DNA from: Chryseobacterium mucoviscidosis
GTDB lineage: Bacteria; Bacteroidota; Bacteroidia; Flavobacteriales; Weeksellaceae
DNA: 64,000 bases
Assembly: GCF_002177115.1 (NCBI RefSeq)
Contig: NZ_MVAG01000119.1
Location: 1-64,000, forward strand
Direction of reading: 5' to 3'
The translations under genes and the position numbers were made by a program. The first letter of the stretch is position 1; every line of letters starts with the position of its first letter. This document shows positions 24,965 to 34,029 of the stretch, in pieces. The notes under the pieces were generated by a model that ran no database searches, was not told the DNA's origin, and saw only the letters and a program-made list of their open reading frames with translations.

Positions 24965-26845
24965 TCATTCAGCATCTCCCAACAATTCCAGCGCCTTCAT
25001 CATATCAATTCCCTTTCCCAGAACAGGTTTAAACAAATCTCCCTTTTCTTTAATTCTTTCCAACGCATTATGAATATTAAAATCTGTAGGTTTTAACCCT
25101 TTTTTTAGCTCTTTCCATTCCAGAGGCATCGAAACGGAAGCTCCTTCTTTTGGACGCAAACTGTAAGCACTTGCTAAAGTCTGCCCGGTTCTGTTTTGAA
25201 GATAATCGAGGTAGATTTTCTTGTTGTCACGCTTTTGTAAGCTTCTTTCCAGTGTCGTGAGTTTTGGCAATTTTTCATTGACTTGTTTCATTAAAAGGTG
25301 CGCAAAATCTTTCACCTGATCAAATTCGTATTTTCCGCCCATCGGAATATAGATGTGAATTCCCGTGCTTCCGGAAGTTTTGCAGTAACCGTCGATTTTT
25401 ACAGATTCTAAAACTTCATTCACCTGCAAAGCTGTTTCAATAACCTCATCAAACGTATTCTTTTTCGAAGGATCGAGGTCTAAAACCAAAAAGTCAGGAT
25501 GATCAAGATCGGGAAGTGAAGAATTCCACGGATTCATATCAATACAGCCCAAATTGTTTAAATAAGCCAAAGTAGCTTTGTCGTTACAATAAATATAATC
25601 GATGTCTTTATCATTCGATTCCGAGTAAACCTTCGTTGTTTTAACCCAGTCCGGAATACTGTCACCTGCGTCTTTCTGATAAAAATTCTGCTCTTCAATT
25701 CCGTTCGGAAAGCGGTTTAGCGAAAGCGGACGGTTTTTAAGATGAGGTAAAATATAGTCTGCAACCGACTGATAATATTCGATGACATCGCTTTTTGTAA
25801 TTTCATCTTTCGGAAAATATATTTTGTGCTGATTGGTTAGTTTTACTTTGTGTCGGTTCAGGGTAATTTCTTGCTCGTTTTCAGAAGATTTTATCTTTTT
25901 TAAAGTTGTCATTTTAGTCATTTTGGGTTGGGAAATAGTTTCTGTTTCTTCGGAAGTATTTTCAACGTCTTCAGGGTTTTTGTCTTCTCTGAGCGCGATA
26001 AAAACAGGATGTCTGAAAATTCCGTCTTTGGTAATTTCGGAATATTTTATTTCGCACACCAGTTCAGGTTTTGTCCATGTTACCGGCATATTGGTTTTGG
26101 GTTTGATCTCGAAAGGTGATTTTGAGACCGTAATTTTTTCTAATTTCTGAAGAATTTCCTGAATCAGTTCACGGTTAAATCCTGTTCCTGTATGTCCGCT
26201 GTAGGTAAGCTTTCCGTCAATATATTTTCCTAAAATCAAAGCTCCGAAACCTTCTCTTGAACCGCGAGGTTCTGTAAAACCGCAAATAATGGCTTCTTCA
26301 GTATTGGTGAACTTAATTTTCAGCCAGTCGGAACTCCGGTGATTTTCTACATAAATGCTGTTGGCTTTTTTAGCAATCATCCCCTCAAGTTTCATCTTTT
26401 TCATCTGACTGAAAAATGCGGTTCCTTTTTCCAGAACGTGATCACAGTATTTGATGACGTCGGTTTCGATGAGAGCCTCTTTTAACAGTTCTTTCCGCTG
26501 AATCAACGGAAGTTCTTCGGTAGAGTGACCATTCAGCCATAAAATATCAAAAACCTGATAGGTTAGAGCCAGATCCGGATTGTCCCCGATCTGCTGAAGC
26601 CATTGGAAATTAGGTTTTCCGTTTTCATCGTAAGCAACAATTTCACCGTCAAGAATCATATGATGAATCTGATTTTCAAAATCCCGCGATATTTTTTCAA
26701 ATTTTGAAAAGAAAGAGATCCCATTTCGGGAGTAGAATTGTGGTTTATCTGTGCTTAAATCGGCAATGGCACGATAACCGTCCCATTTGATTTCAAATAG
26801 CCAGTCTTCATTATCAAAAGCCTCATCGTGAGGTTTTGCCAGCAT
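24965..26845 (-). CDS. ligD: DNA ligase D, ligase and polymerase/primase domains
   Basis: 626 residues. The ATP-dependent ligase domain comes first, with the nucleotidyl-lysine motif in WLFEIKWDGYRAIAD (Lys near residue 23), an adenylation domain to about 200 and an OB-fold part to about 290. After a Ser/Glu/Thr-rich linker (about 295-330) comes the archaeo-eukaryotic primase-type polymerase domain (about 335-610), with the catalytic pair in DFLVLDLDPSKK and conserved HIYIPMGGKYEF. Together with Ku it seals double-strand breaks by end joining. Coding sequence in this frame continues upstream of the ATG (EIKPKFKRYNSLVDEKKLEN then FIKP) up to the A8 run where the phosphoesterase part ends. The full gene is therefore probably one PE-LIG-POL protein broken by a missing A, or expressed as two pieces. 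Confidence 0.9.
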   Translation of the reverse strand: MLAKPHDEAFDNEDWLFEIKWDGYRAIADLSTDKPQFYSRNGISFFSKFEKISRDFENQIHHMILDGEIVAYDENGKPNFQWLQQIGDNPDLALTYQVFDILWLNGHSTEELPLIQRKELLKEALIETDVIKYCDHVLEKGTAFFSQMKKMKLEGMIAKKANSIYVENHRSSDWLKIKFTNTEEAIICGFTEPRGSREGFGALILGKYIDGKLTYSGHTGTGFNRELIQEILQKLEKITVSKSPFEIKPKTNMPVTWTKPELVCEIKYSEITKDGIFRHPVFIALREDKNPEDVENTSEETETISQPKMTKMTTLKKIKSSENEQEITLNRHKVKLTNQHKIYFPKDEITKSDVIEYYQSVADYILPHLKNRPLSLNRFPNGIEEQNFYQKDAGDSIPDWVKTTKVYSESNDKDIDYIYCNDKATLAYLNNLGCIDMNPWNSSLPDLDHPDFLVLDLDPSKKNTFDEVIETALQVNEVLESVKIDGYCKTSGSTGIHIYIPMGGKYEFDQVKDFAHLLMKQVNEKLPKLTTLERSLQKRDNKKIYLDYLQNRTGQTLASAYSLRPKEGASVSMPLEWKELKKGLKPTDFNIHNALERIKEKGDLFKPVLGKGIDMMKALELLGDAE

Positions 26846-26922
26846 GGGTTTGATAAAGTTTTCAAGCTTTTTTTCGTCAACTAAAGAATTGTACCGTTTG
26901 AATTTGGGCTTTATTTCTGAGG

Positions 26923-27525
26923 TTATGACTTTTTTTTGCTGCTTTTGAGGCTTTTTTTTTCCTCTAAAAATTTTGTGACCTGAGAATTTTTTGCGGTGTT
27001 TTCTTCTGCATCATAATCACTTTCGGCGAAGTCATCTTTATGTTTGATTAAGAGCCATGAATTTTCTTCCGTATTTTTCATTTTAACCAAAGCAAATTCA
27101 CCTTTCAGCTTTTTTCCGTGAAGGATAAATTTTAATGATCCTGCTTTCAATTCGTTCAATAACTCTTTTTCGTCAGAAAGTTTGGAATTGTTATCAAGAG
27201 GTTCATACGTTCCGCTGTCCCAGATTTCCACCTGTCCGGCTCCGTAATTTCCTTCCGGAATATTTCCTTCAAAATCTTTATAATCGTAAGGATGATCTTC
27301 CACCATCATGGCAAGACGTTTGTCTTTGGGATCCATTGAAGGACCTTTCGGAACTGCCCAGCTTTTCAGAACGCCATCCATTTCAAGACGGAAATCATAA
27401 TGCAGTCGTGATGCAGCGTGTCGCTGAATCACAAAAATAAGCTGATCTTTGCTCTTTTTTGTTTTTCCTTTCGGTTCGCTGGTTTCGTCGAATTTCCGCT
27501 TTTCGTTGTAATCTTTTAGAGCCAT
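26923..27525 (-). CDS. ligD: LigD 3'-phosphoesterase domain (split from ligase by frameshift)
   Basis: 200 residues forming the LigD phosphoesterase module: FVIQRHAASRLHYDFRLEMD (His/Arg metal and phosphate ligands, about 31-50), VPKGPSMDPKDKRLAM and EGNYGAGQVEIWDSGTYEP. It trims 3' ends before sealing. The start ATG overlaps the Ku stop by one base (TAATG), so translation is coupled. It ends in a Lys/Ser tail at TAA 26925-26923 directly after AGCAGC and eight A. With nine A the reading frame would run into the ligase. Free-standing phosphoesterase proteins exist, so a genuine two-gene arrangement is the alternative. Confidence 0.85.
   Translation of the reverse strand: MALKDYNEKRKFDETSEPKGKTKKSKDQLIFVIQRHAASRLHYDFRLEMDGVLKSWAVPKGPSMDPKDKRLAMMVEDHPYDYKDFEGNIPEGNYGAGQVEIWDSGTYEPLDNNSKLSDEKELLNELKAGSLKFILHGKKLKGEFALVKMKNTEENSWLLIKHKDDFAESDYDAEENTAKNSQVTKFLEEKKSLKSSKKKS
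26930..26937 (-). other. A8 homopolymer frameshift site in ligD
   Basis: Eight A on the coding strand (T8 on the plus strand) at the junction of the phosphoesterase and ligase frames. Insertion of one A fuses the two frames without an intervening stop. It may be a sequencing error, a mutation or a transcriptional-slippage site. Confidence 0.7.
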
Positions 27526-28310
27526 TATGATGCGTTTTTGGATTTGGTATTCTGTAAACTGGCTTTTAGCTGCGCCATCAGATCAATTACTTTTCCTTCT
27601 TTTGCAGGTTCGGCTTTTTTCGTTTTGGTGTTCTTACCTTTCGCTTTCTGTTTGATGATCTTCATTAAAGCTTCAGAATAGGTGTCTTTGTACATTTCAG
27701 GATCAAATTCCTGTGAAAGCTGTTCGATGAGGTTTACTGCCATTTTTAATTCAGCAGGTTTCGGAGCTTTCGCCGCCGGAATTTTAAGATCTCCGTAATC
27801 TCTGATTTCCTGTGCGAATCTCAATCGATTTAAAACCAAGACTTCATTGTTATAAGGGCGAATCATTCCTATGGCTTCACTTTCGCGCAGAACAAATGTT
27901 CCTACTCCAACCATTTCTGTTTTTGCCAGAGCTTTCAGCAAAAGGCGATAAGCATTTTCCCCATTTTTCTGAGGTTCGAGATAGTACGGATTTTCAAAAT
28001 AAACAGAATCTACTTCACTTTCTTTTACAAACTGATCGATGGAAAGGATTTTGGATTTTTCAGGACTTGCAGCTTCATAATCTTCTTCATCCAGAATAAT
28101 GTATTTGTCGTCCATAAGATATCCTTTTACAATATTTTCCCATTTCACTTCCTTGCCTGTATTTTCGTTCACTCTTTTAAATCTGATATTCGAAAAATCA
28201 GACTTATCAAGCATATCCAAATCCAGTTTGGTGGTTTCGGTGGCAGAGTAGATTTTGACAGGGATATTGACTAATCCAAAGCCAATGGCGCCGTTCCAGA
28301 TTGCTTTCAT
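27525..28310 (-). CDS. ku: Ku DNA end-binding protein
   Basis: 261 residues, usual length for bacterial Ku. It starts MKAIWNGAIGFGLVNIPVKI, the canonical Ku N-terminus, and contains the beta-barrel ring region with GKEVKWENIVKGY and DYEAASPEKSKILSIDQFV. The C-terminal extension is Lys/Ala-rich (KQKAKGKNTKTKKAEPAKEG then a short helix), as expected for DNA binding and LigD recruitment. The homodimer threads onto broken DNA ends and recruits LigD. First gene of the ku-ligD operon. Its start codon lies inside a perfect inverted repeat (28308-28340). Confidence 0.95.
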   Translation of the reverse strand: MKAIWNGAIGFGLVNIPVKIYSATETTKLDLDMLDKSDFSNIRFKRVNENTGKEVKWENIVKGYLMDDKYIILDEEDYEAASPEKSKILSIDQFVKESEVDSVYFENPYYLEPQKNGENAYRLLLKALAKTEMVGVGTFVLRESEAIGMIRPYNNEVLVLNRLRFAQEIRDYGDLKIPAAKAPKPAELKMAVNLIEQLSQEFDPEMYKDTYSEALMKIIKQKAKGKNTKTKKAEPAKEGKVIDLMAQLKASLQNTKSKNAS

Positions 28311-28340
28311 TGTACTTTATTTTCGGTAAAAAGTACAATG
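28308..28340. repeat. Inverted repeat covering the ku start codon
   Basis: Arms CATTGTACTTT (28308-28318) and AAAGTACAATG (28330-28340) are perfect 11-base inverted repeats with an 11-base spacer. In the ku message this would form a hairpin that includes the AUG; as DNA it could be an operator for a dimeric regulator. Confidence 0.75.
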
Positions 28341-28507
28341 ATTGTGCCGTGTAACTGTCGTGTGATATTTTAAATAATTACAATTGAGTTATTTATGTTT
28401 TTTTAGGAACAGGTTATGTAAGAAATACTCCGTAAGAATCCGGAAGTATAATATTACCTTTACCGTAACATTTATTTAATTACAGCAAGATATATCGGTA
28501 AAATTCT

Positions 28508-30182
28508 ATGAAATTTAAAATTATCACAGTATTTTTTTTATTCTTATTTCAGACGTTGCTTTTAGCACAGAACGAAAAAGCTATTGATATTTTTAACAAC
28601 AGAGACGAAGATTTAAACAAAGCAGTAAAAGAGTTATCTGTATTAAAAAAAATCTGCGAAATCTAATGAGAACCAACTGCTTCTGAATTCTTTACTGGCA
28701 TTAACCTATATTACCAGAAAAGATTACGAATCTGCGAAAAAGTATATTACCGAAGCTGAAAAATTTTCTAATACAAATGGGAGTTCTTCAGGAGAAGCCT
28801 ATTACAATTTTGCAACAGGTAAGCTGTACATGATCCTGGAGATTAATGACAAGTCAATAAATTATTTTTTAAAGAGTTTCAGACTTTTTAAGCTGAATGA
28901 AAATTTTGCAATGGCAAGTGATGCAGGAGTCTCTGTTTTCTATATTTCCAATTATAAGGATGTGAAAATTTTGAATGAATCTCTTGAACTGGCGGATCGA
29001 AGCAAAGATGTGGGAGCAATTATTAATGCCAGATGCGGATTTGCCAATTATATGAAGAATGATTTTAATATTAACCGGGCTTCAAAATACAACTCGGATC
29101 AGCTTTTAAAATATCTAAAGGAAACGGCAGATCTGATACAGAATGAAAATGAAACCACTCAGAAATTTGCTTTAGCATCATTATATTTTAATTACGGATA
29201 TAATTTGCTTTTTTATAATAAAAATCCGGAAGGCGATGTTTATCTCAATAAAGCGTTAAAGCTTGCTAAAAAGTATAACTATCTGTCCATATACAGGAAT
29301 TATTACGGCGCAAAAGGAGATATTCTTCTGGAAGAGAATAGAATAGATGAGGCTAAAGCTTTTTTTTATAGGGGATTGAAGGAAGCACAGGAAATGCCTT
29401 ATCCGGATGTTGTTACGGAGCTTTTATTTTATGATGATCTGAAGAAAATCGCAGCGACGCAAAAAGATTGGGAAGAATTCTACAGGATCGACCAGCTTTT
29501 TCAGGCTGCAAGTAAGAAAGCAAACGATGAAAATATACACAAAGCGATACAAAACAGCATTATAAAATATGAAATGAAAGAGAAGGAAGAAAAAATAGAA
29601 ACTCTGACTTCTAAAAATTTCAACCAGAGAATCTACATCCTGATCATGATTGTTGTGATTATATTAATGCTGATCATCTGGTTTCAGTATCAGAAGAATA
29701 ATAAGCTGAAAATGCATCTTATTTCGGAGAAAAATAAGCAATTAGAGATTGAGAGAAATCAGGTTCGTAAAGAATTGATCGGCAGTGTGCTTCATCTTGA
29801 AAAGAAAAATGAAATTTTGAATAATCTTAAAGAAAAACTGATGGAAAAAAAGTCTGCCGCGCCTTCTGTCATAGATCATCAGATTTTTAAAGCGATAGAC
29901 GAAGGGATTTTGGTAGATGATGATTTTGAAAAGTTCAGATCTAATTTCAATACCATTTATCCTGAATTTTTCAATAAATTATTGGATAAAGCCAACCAGA
30001 ATCTTACTCAACTGGATTTAAAATATTGTGCTTTTATTTTGATGAAACTTTCCACTAAAGAAATTGCATCCCAGATGAATGTTGAGCCCAAAAGTATAAG
30101 AATGGCGCGTTACAGAATAAAGCAGAAACTTAATCTGGGGAAAGACGAAGATCTGGATCAGTTTATACAGCAGCTTTCTTAG
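28508..30182 (+). pseudogene. TPR-type membrane-anchored HTH regulator, frameshifted near its start
   Basis: ATG 28508 opens a signal peptide (MKFKIITVFFLFLFQTLLLA) and the frame ends at TAA 28664 just after eight A (28645-28652). With seven A it reads on as LKKSAKSNENQLLLNSLLAL into the long frame ending at 30182, giving about 557 residues. The product has TPR-like helical repeats (about 20-330), a transmembrane helix (IYILIMIVVIILMLIIWFQY), a coiled coil, and a C-terminal LuxR/GerE-like helix-turn-helix (LKYCAFILMKLSTKEIASQM, then NVEPKSIRMARYRIKQKLNL). This architecture is common in Bacteroidota sensors that couple a periplasmic TPR domain to a cytoplasmic HTH. An ATG at 28830 gives a 450-residue product without the signal peptide. 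The targets are unknown. Confidence 0.75.
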
Positions 30183-30219
30183 TTGTAATTGGTTTAAAAT
30201 AAGCGTGTTAATTTTATTG

Positions 30220-30267
30220 TAGACGCTTTGTAGACGTTTTTAATTTCCTCATAGACACTTTATAGAC
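30220..30267 (+). repeat. Four TAGAC direct repeats upstream of the DUF4870 promoter
   Basis: TAGAC occurs at 30220, 30231, 30252 and 30263 (intervals 11, 21 and 11 bases) with extended similarity TAGACGCTT/TAGACACTT. The set ends 8 bases before the -33 element, a good position for an activator site built from paired direct repeats. Confidence 0.6.
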
Positions 30268-30275
30268 ACTCAAAA

Positions 30276-30307
30276 TTGCTGTTGCTGATTTGCCGATAAT
30301 ATCTTTG
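30276..30307 (+). promoter_or_regulatory. Promoter of the DUF4870 gene
   Basis: -33 TTG at 30276-30278, a 21-base spacer and -7 TATCTTTG at 30300-30307. The leader to ATG 30352 is about 40 bases. Confidence 0.75.
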
Positions 30308-30351
30308 CCGTGTTGAAAATAATTTTATTCAGAAATTTAAAAACTCAAAAC

Positions 30352-30678
30352 ATGAACAACAAAGTTTTAGCAATTATTTCGTATATCACGCTTATCGGAT
30401 GGCTTATCGCATTTTTTTTAAGAGACAAATCGCAAAAAGACAAGCTGGTTAATTTTCATCTCAGCCAGAGTTTGGGATTGGCAATTGTTTCCACGTTATT
30501 TAATATTGCGCTGACGATAGTCGCTGCTATTGTTCCGTCATTGCACTTTTTAGGATACATTGGCTATTTATTCTTTATTTTAATGATTTTGGGAATAATA
30601 AATGCAGCAAATGAAAAAGAAACTCCATTACCGCTTATCGGTAATATGTTTGTAAATAAATTTTCTTTTATCAATTAA
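30352..30678 (+). CDS. DUF4870 small membrane protein
   Basis: 108 residues from ATG 30352. An in-frame start at 30310 would lie almost on the promoter and adds no conserved sequence. Three hydrophobic helices (about 5-22, 45-65 and 70-90) surround the DUF4870/Tic20-like signature: KDKLVNFHLSQSLGLAIVST near the first loop and IINAANEKETPLPLIG at the end. The role is unknown. The four direct repeats upstream suggest it is regulated, possibly by the neighbouring HTH protein, which is speculation. Confidence 0.8.
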   Translation: MNNKVLAIISYITLIGWLIAFFLRDKSQKDKLVNFHLSQSLGLAIVSTLFNIALTIVAAIVPSLHFLGYIGYLFFILMILGIINAANEKETPLPLIGNMFVNKFSFIN

Positions 30679-30978
30679 AAATTCATTTCTTCACAAAGAC
30701 TGACAAATCTTTTTATTCTCTATAAAAAGATTTTCAGTTTTTGCAAAAGCTTTCTTATCGCTGATAAAAATACACCCATTACATCAACATAATAATCATC
30801 CCTCATAAATGAACTGAGGAAAAACAAATAGAGGTCAGAAGAAATTCAGACCTTTTTATTTTTATTGATCAGCAGTAATGTTGAAGGATTTAAATTGTTC
30901 CTTTTTATATTGATTTTTGTTGTCTGTAAGTTGTATAAGGGTTGTGCTGTAAGATGAATTTACGGGAGATGTGGTATT
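30679..30978. other. Intergenic region between convergent genes
   Basis: 300 bases with no gene seen. It contains a clear terminator at 30832-30858; the rest is AT-rich without recognisable structure. Confidence 0.6.
30832..30858 (+). terminator. Intrinsic terminator downstream of DUF4870
   Basis: AGGTCAGAA (30832-30840) pairs with TTCAGACCT (30845-30853) with one A-A mismatch and a GAAA loop, followed by TTTTATTTTT. Confidence 0.7.
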
Positions 30979-31524
30979 TTAAATTTTTTTAAACTTTGCT
31001 TTCATCTCGAGATATAATAGTGTTTTATCAAGATTTTCTTTATCAACATTGGCTTTATCCAAAATAAAATTCATAAACGAGTTAGCTGTAATGTAAAGAT
31101 ATCGATCGTCTAAAATACAATAGGTAATCTCACTCCAGATAAATTTATATTCAGATTTATAATTTTTAAAACTAAAGTGATATGGGCTAAATTCCAAGAA
31201 GATATCTTTGGAGTTTCCTTCAAGATTTGAGATTTCACGATCTAATTTTTCATAAAAAGCCTTTTTATACTTTTTATATTGGGTCATATAATTGAAATAT
31301 GTTGAAATTACAGCGACTGAAAAGCCTAAAAAGAATCCTGCAAAAGTGTAGTTTTCGAAAATTATGGTAATAACTCCGAGTATGGTAAATAATATTCCCC
31401 AAAAAAGATTTTTATTATTTTTTTTAAGATTATTTTTCCATTGCCTATTAAATTCATATTCATTAATCTGTCTTAAAATTTTTTCGGAGGAAGGTGTGTT
31501 GTAAGTGAAAATTTCTTCGTTCAT
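30979..31524 (-). CDS. YcxB-like membrane protein
   Basis: 181 residues. Two adjacent transmembrane helices (about 40-77; NLFWGILFTILGVITIIFEN, then FFLGFSVAVISTYF) and a C-terminal soluble part with YHFSFKNYKSEYKFIWSEIT then YCILDDRYLYI. This matches the YcxB-like C-terminal pattern of a small beta-domain with a conserved Trp after two membrane helices. Function unknown. It follows another small membrane-protein gene on the same strand (49-base gap). Confidence 0.65.
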   Translation of the reverse strand: MNEEIFTYNTPSSEKILRQINEYEFNRQWKNNLKKNNKNLFWGILFTILGVITIIFENYTFAGFFLGFSVAVISTYFNYMTQYKKYKKAFYEKLDREISNLEGNSKDIFLEFSPYHFSFKNYKSEYKFIWSEITYCILDDRYLYITANSFMNFILDKANVDKENLDKTLLYLEMKAKFKKI

Positions 31525-31572
31525 GTTTCTGATATAGTTTTTATTTTTTCTGTAAATATAGATTTTTATGAA

Positions 31573-32103
31573 TTATTCAGTATTTATGCTGTCGCTTTTT
31601 AAATAATCAAACTTATCCGTGTTGATGTCTCCAATGGTAGATTCTACGCTGTATTGTTTAGAAACAATAATAAATCTGTTCTTTTCATAGCAATGCTTTA
31701 TAATTTCAACAGAAATCGATTCGTTGTTATCCAGATTAATAATTCCGCTAAAGCTTTCGCACCTGTAACGTCCTTCATCATTTTCGAAATGATCAAAAAT
31801 ACCTCTCATATCCTCTTTACTGAAAAATATGTTTTCAATTTCTGCTGAAACAATAGTGTGTTTTCTCAACGTACTTTTAAAATCATATTCTACAATTTCT
31901 TTAGCTACATAGAAGCAGGTTGAGCTAAATACAAGCAATAATCCTGAAATGTAAGAGAGCTTCATTATTTCTTCATAAACTTTTTCTTTTACGTTCGGAG
32001 GGTAATAAAGTATTTTCTTTATAAATATGAGTATGAAAAAAACTGCACAGGCTATTGCAGAAATATATCCTAAAGTGGCTATTAGAGAAATTAGTGTTTT
32101 CAT
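31573..32103 (-). CDS. Hypothetical membrane protein
   Basis: 176 residues, not recognised. Two transmembrane helices (about 5-30 and 48-68; GLLLVFSSTCFYVAKEIVEY) and a soluble domain with Cys-containing strands (GRYRCESFSGIINLDNNESI). The start codon is immediately adjacent to the aspS terminator on the same strand, so it must be transcribed separately or by read-through. Confidence 0.55.
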   Translation of the reverse strand: MKTLISLIATLGYISAIACAVFFILIFIKKILYYPPNVKEKVYEEIMKLSYISGLLLVFSSTCFYVAKEIVEYDFKSTLRKHTIVSAEIENIFFSKEDMRGIFDHFENDEGRYRCESFSGIINLDNNESISVEIIKHCYEKNRFIIVSKQYSVESTIGDINTDKFDYLKSDSINTE

Positions 32104-32130
32104 AAAAAAAGCGGAGAAAAAATCCCCGCT
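32104..32130 (-). terminator. Terminator of aspS
   Basis: On the minus strand AGCGGGGA pairs with TCTCCGCT (one G-T pair) around TTTTT, followed by T7. It ends one base before the ATG of the next minus-strand gene. Confidence 0.75.
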
Positions 32131-32136
32131 TCTAAT

Positions 32137-33891
32137 TTATGCTTTTAAATTTAATTTCAGTTCCAGTTCATCGAGCTGTTCCTCAGCAATCGAAGAAGGC
32201 GCATCGATCATCACATCACGTCCTGAGTTATTTTTAGGGAAAGCGATATAATCTCTGATCACTTCGTTTCCGTCCAGAATTGCTACCAGACGGTCAAAAC
32301 CGAAAGCTAATCCACCGTGAGGCGGCGCTCCGTATTTGAAAGCGTTCATTAAGAAGCCAAACTGCGCTTCCGCTTCTTCTTTGGAGAATCCTAAAAGATC
32401 GAACATTTTAGACTGCAAATCTCTGTCAAAAATTCTGATGGAACCTCCGCCGATTTCATTTCCGTTCAACACCATATCGTAAGCGTTTGCTCTGGCTTTT
32501 CCCGGATCTGTTTCCAGCAAATGAATATCTTCCGGTTTTGGAGACGTGAAAGGGTGGTGCATCGCGTGATAACGTCCGCTTTCTTCATCAAATTCCAAAA
32601 GAGGGAAATCAACTACCCAAAGTGGCGCGAATTCGTTTCCTTTTCTTAATCCTAAACGGTTTCCAAGTTCCATTCTTAAAGCTGAAAGCTGCGTTCTTAC
32701 TTTATTTTCGTTTCCGGAAAGAATCAACATTAAATCGCCTTCTTTAGCTCCGAATTTCTCAATAATTTTTGCTAAATCTTCCTCGCTGTAAAATTTATTT
32801 ACCGAAGACGTTTTTACCCCGTCATTCTGGAATTTCACCCAAACCATTCCCGAAGCTCCGATTTGTGGTCTTTTTACCCAATCCACAAGTTCGTCGATCT
32901 GTTTTCTTGTATAATCTGCACAACCTTCAACATTGATTCCGACAACCAATTCTGCGTCGTCAAATATTTTGAAATCTTTTCCTTTTACTAATTCATTCAG
33001 TTCCACGAATTCCATTCCGAAACGGATGTCCGGTTTGTCGTTTCCGTATTTCTGCATCGCATCGGCGAAAGTCATTCTTGGGAAATCTCCGAATTCCTGA
33101 CCGGTAATATCTTTCAATAAAGTTTTCGTCATTCCTTCGAAAACATTCATCACATCTTCCTGCTCTACGAAAGCCATTTCGCAGTCGATCTGCGTAAATT
33201 CAGGCTGTCTGTCGGCTCTTAAATCCTCATCACGGAAACATTTTACGATCTGGAAATACTTATCCATTCCGCCAACCATCAATAATTGTTTGAAAGTCTG
33301 CGGAGACTGTGGCAAAGCATAAAATTGTCCCGGATTCATTCTGCTCGGAACCACGAAATCTCTCGCTCCTTCCGGAGTGGATTTAATTAAAACCGGAGTT
33401 TCAACTTCGATAAATCCGTTGTCTGAAAGATAGTTTCTCACTTTCTGCGCCATTTTATGACGGAAAATCAATTTATCTTTTACAGGATTTCTTCTGATAT
33501 CAAGGTAACGGTATTTCATTCTCAATTCTTCACCACCGTCCGTTTCGTCTTCAATGGTGAAAGGCGGAAGCTGAGATTCATTAAGAACCGTTAGTTTTTC
33601 TACTAAAATTTCAATTTCTCCTGTCGGAATATTGGGGTTTTTGCTTACTCTTTCGATAACTTTTCCGGTAACCTGAATCACAAATTCACGTCCCAGTTTT
33701 TTAGCATTTTCCATCAGTTCTGCTGTAGAACGGTCCTGATCGAAAACAAGCTGCGTAATTCCGTAACGATCCCGAAGATCTATCCAAATCATAAATCCTT
33801 TATCACGGATAGTCTGTACCCATCCTGAAAGTGTAACTTCTTCATTAAGATTTTTAAGAGATAATTCTCCGTTTGTGTGCGATCGAAACAT
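32137..33891 (-). CDS. aspS: Aspartyl-tRNA synthetase
   Basis: 584 residues, bacterial type. The start is ATG 33891 ([20 protein letters not shown], then the OB-fold [20 protein letters not shown]). An in-frame ATG at 33984 lies upstream of the promoter and is not used. Class II motifs: motif 2 [20 protein letters not shown] and motif 3 [14 protein letters not shown]. The inserted GAD domain lies at about 300-420. It charges tRNA-Asp with aspartate in the cytoplasm. No change in catalytic residues was seen. Single-gene unit with its own promoter and terminator. Confidence 0.97.
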   Translation of the reverse strand: MFRSHTNGELSLKNLNEEVTLSGWVQTIRDKGFMIWIDLRDRYGITQLVFDQDRSTAELMENAKKLGREFVIQVTGKVIERVSKNPNIPTGEIEILVEKLTVLNESQLPPFTIEDETDGGEELRMKYRYLDIRRNPVKDKLIFRHKMAQKVRNYLSDNGFIEVETPVLIKSTPEGARDFVVPSRMNPGQFYALPQSPQTFKQLLMVGGMDKYFQIVKCFRDEDLRADRQPEFTQIDCEMAFVEQEDVMNVFEGMTKTLLKDITGQEFGDFPRMTFADAMQKYGNDKPDIRFGMEFVELNELVKGKDFKIFDDAELVVGINVEGCADYTRKQIDELVDWVKRPQIGASGMVWVKFQNDGVKTSSVNKFYSEEDLAKIIEKFGAKEGDLMLILSGNENKVRTQLSALRMELGNRLGLRKGNEFAPLWVVDFPLLEFDEESGRYHAMHHPFTSPKPEDIHLLETDPGKARANAYDMVLNGNEIGGGSIRIFDRDLQSKMFDLLGFSKEEAEAQFGFLMNAFKYGAPPHGGLAFGFDRLVAILDGNEVIRDYIAFPKNNSGRDVMIDAPSSIAEEQLDELELKLNLKA

Positions 33892-33951
33892 AATTATTTG
33901 TTTAAAGTTCAATGTATAAGGCTCAGATCCGAACCTTGAATTTTCCGTTGG

Positions 33952-33984
33952 CAAAGATAAGATTTTTGCAGGTTTTAAAAACAA
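33952..33984 (-). promoter_or_regulatory. Promoter of aspS
   Basis: Minus strand: -33 TTG at 33984-33982, a 22-base spacer, -7 TATCTTTG at 33959-33952. The leader is about 55 bases. The -33 element overlaps the T-tract of the preceding terminator. Confidence 0.75.
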
Positions 33985-34007
33985 AAAAACTTCCCGAAGG
34001 AAGTTTT
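33983..34007 (-). terminator. Terminator of the ankyrin-repeat gene
   Basis: Minus strand: AAAACTTCC, loop TTCG, GGAAGTTTT, then more T. A perfect 9-base-pair stem with a UUCG tetraloop. Confidence 0.88.
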
Positions 34008-34029
34008 AAATTATTTATCTCTAAAAAAA

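Noticed and set aside
33891..33984. Longer N-terminus for aspS from ATG 33984
   Set aside because: That codon lies upstream of the -7 box at 33959-33952 and the extra residues do not resemble the synthetase family.
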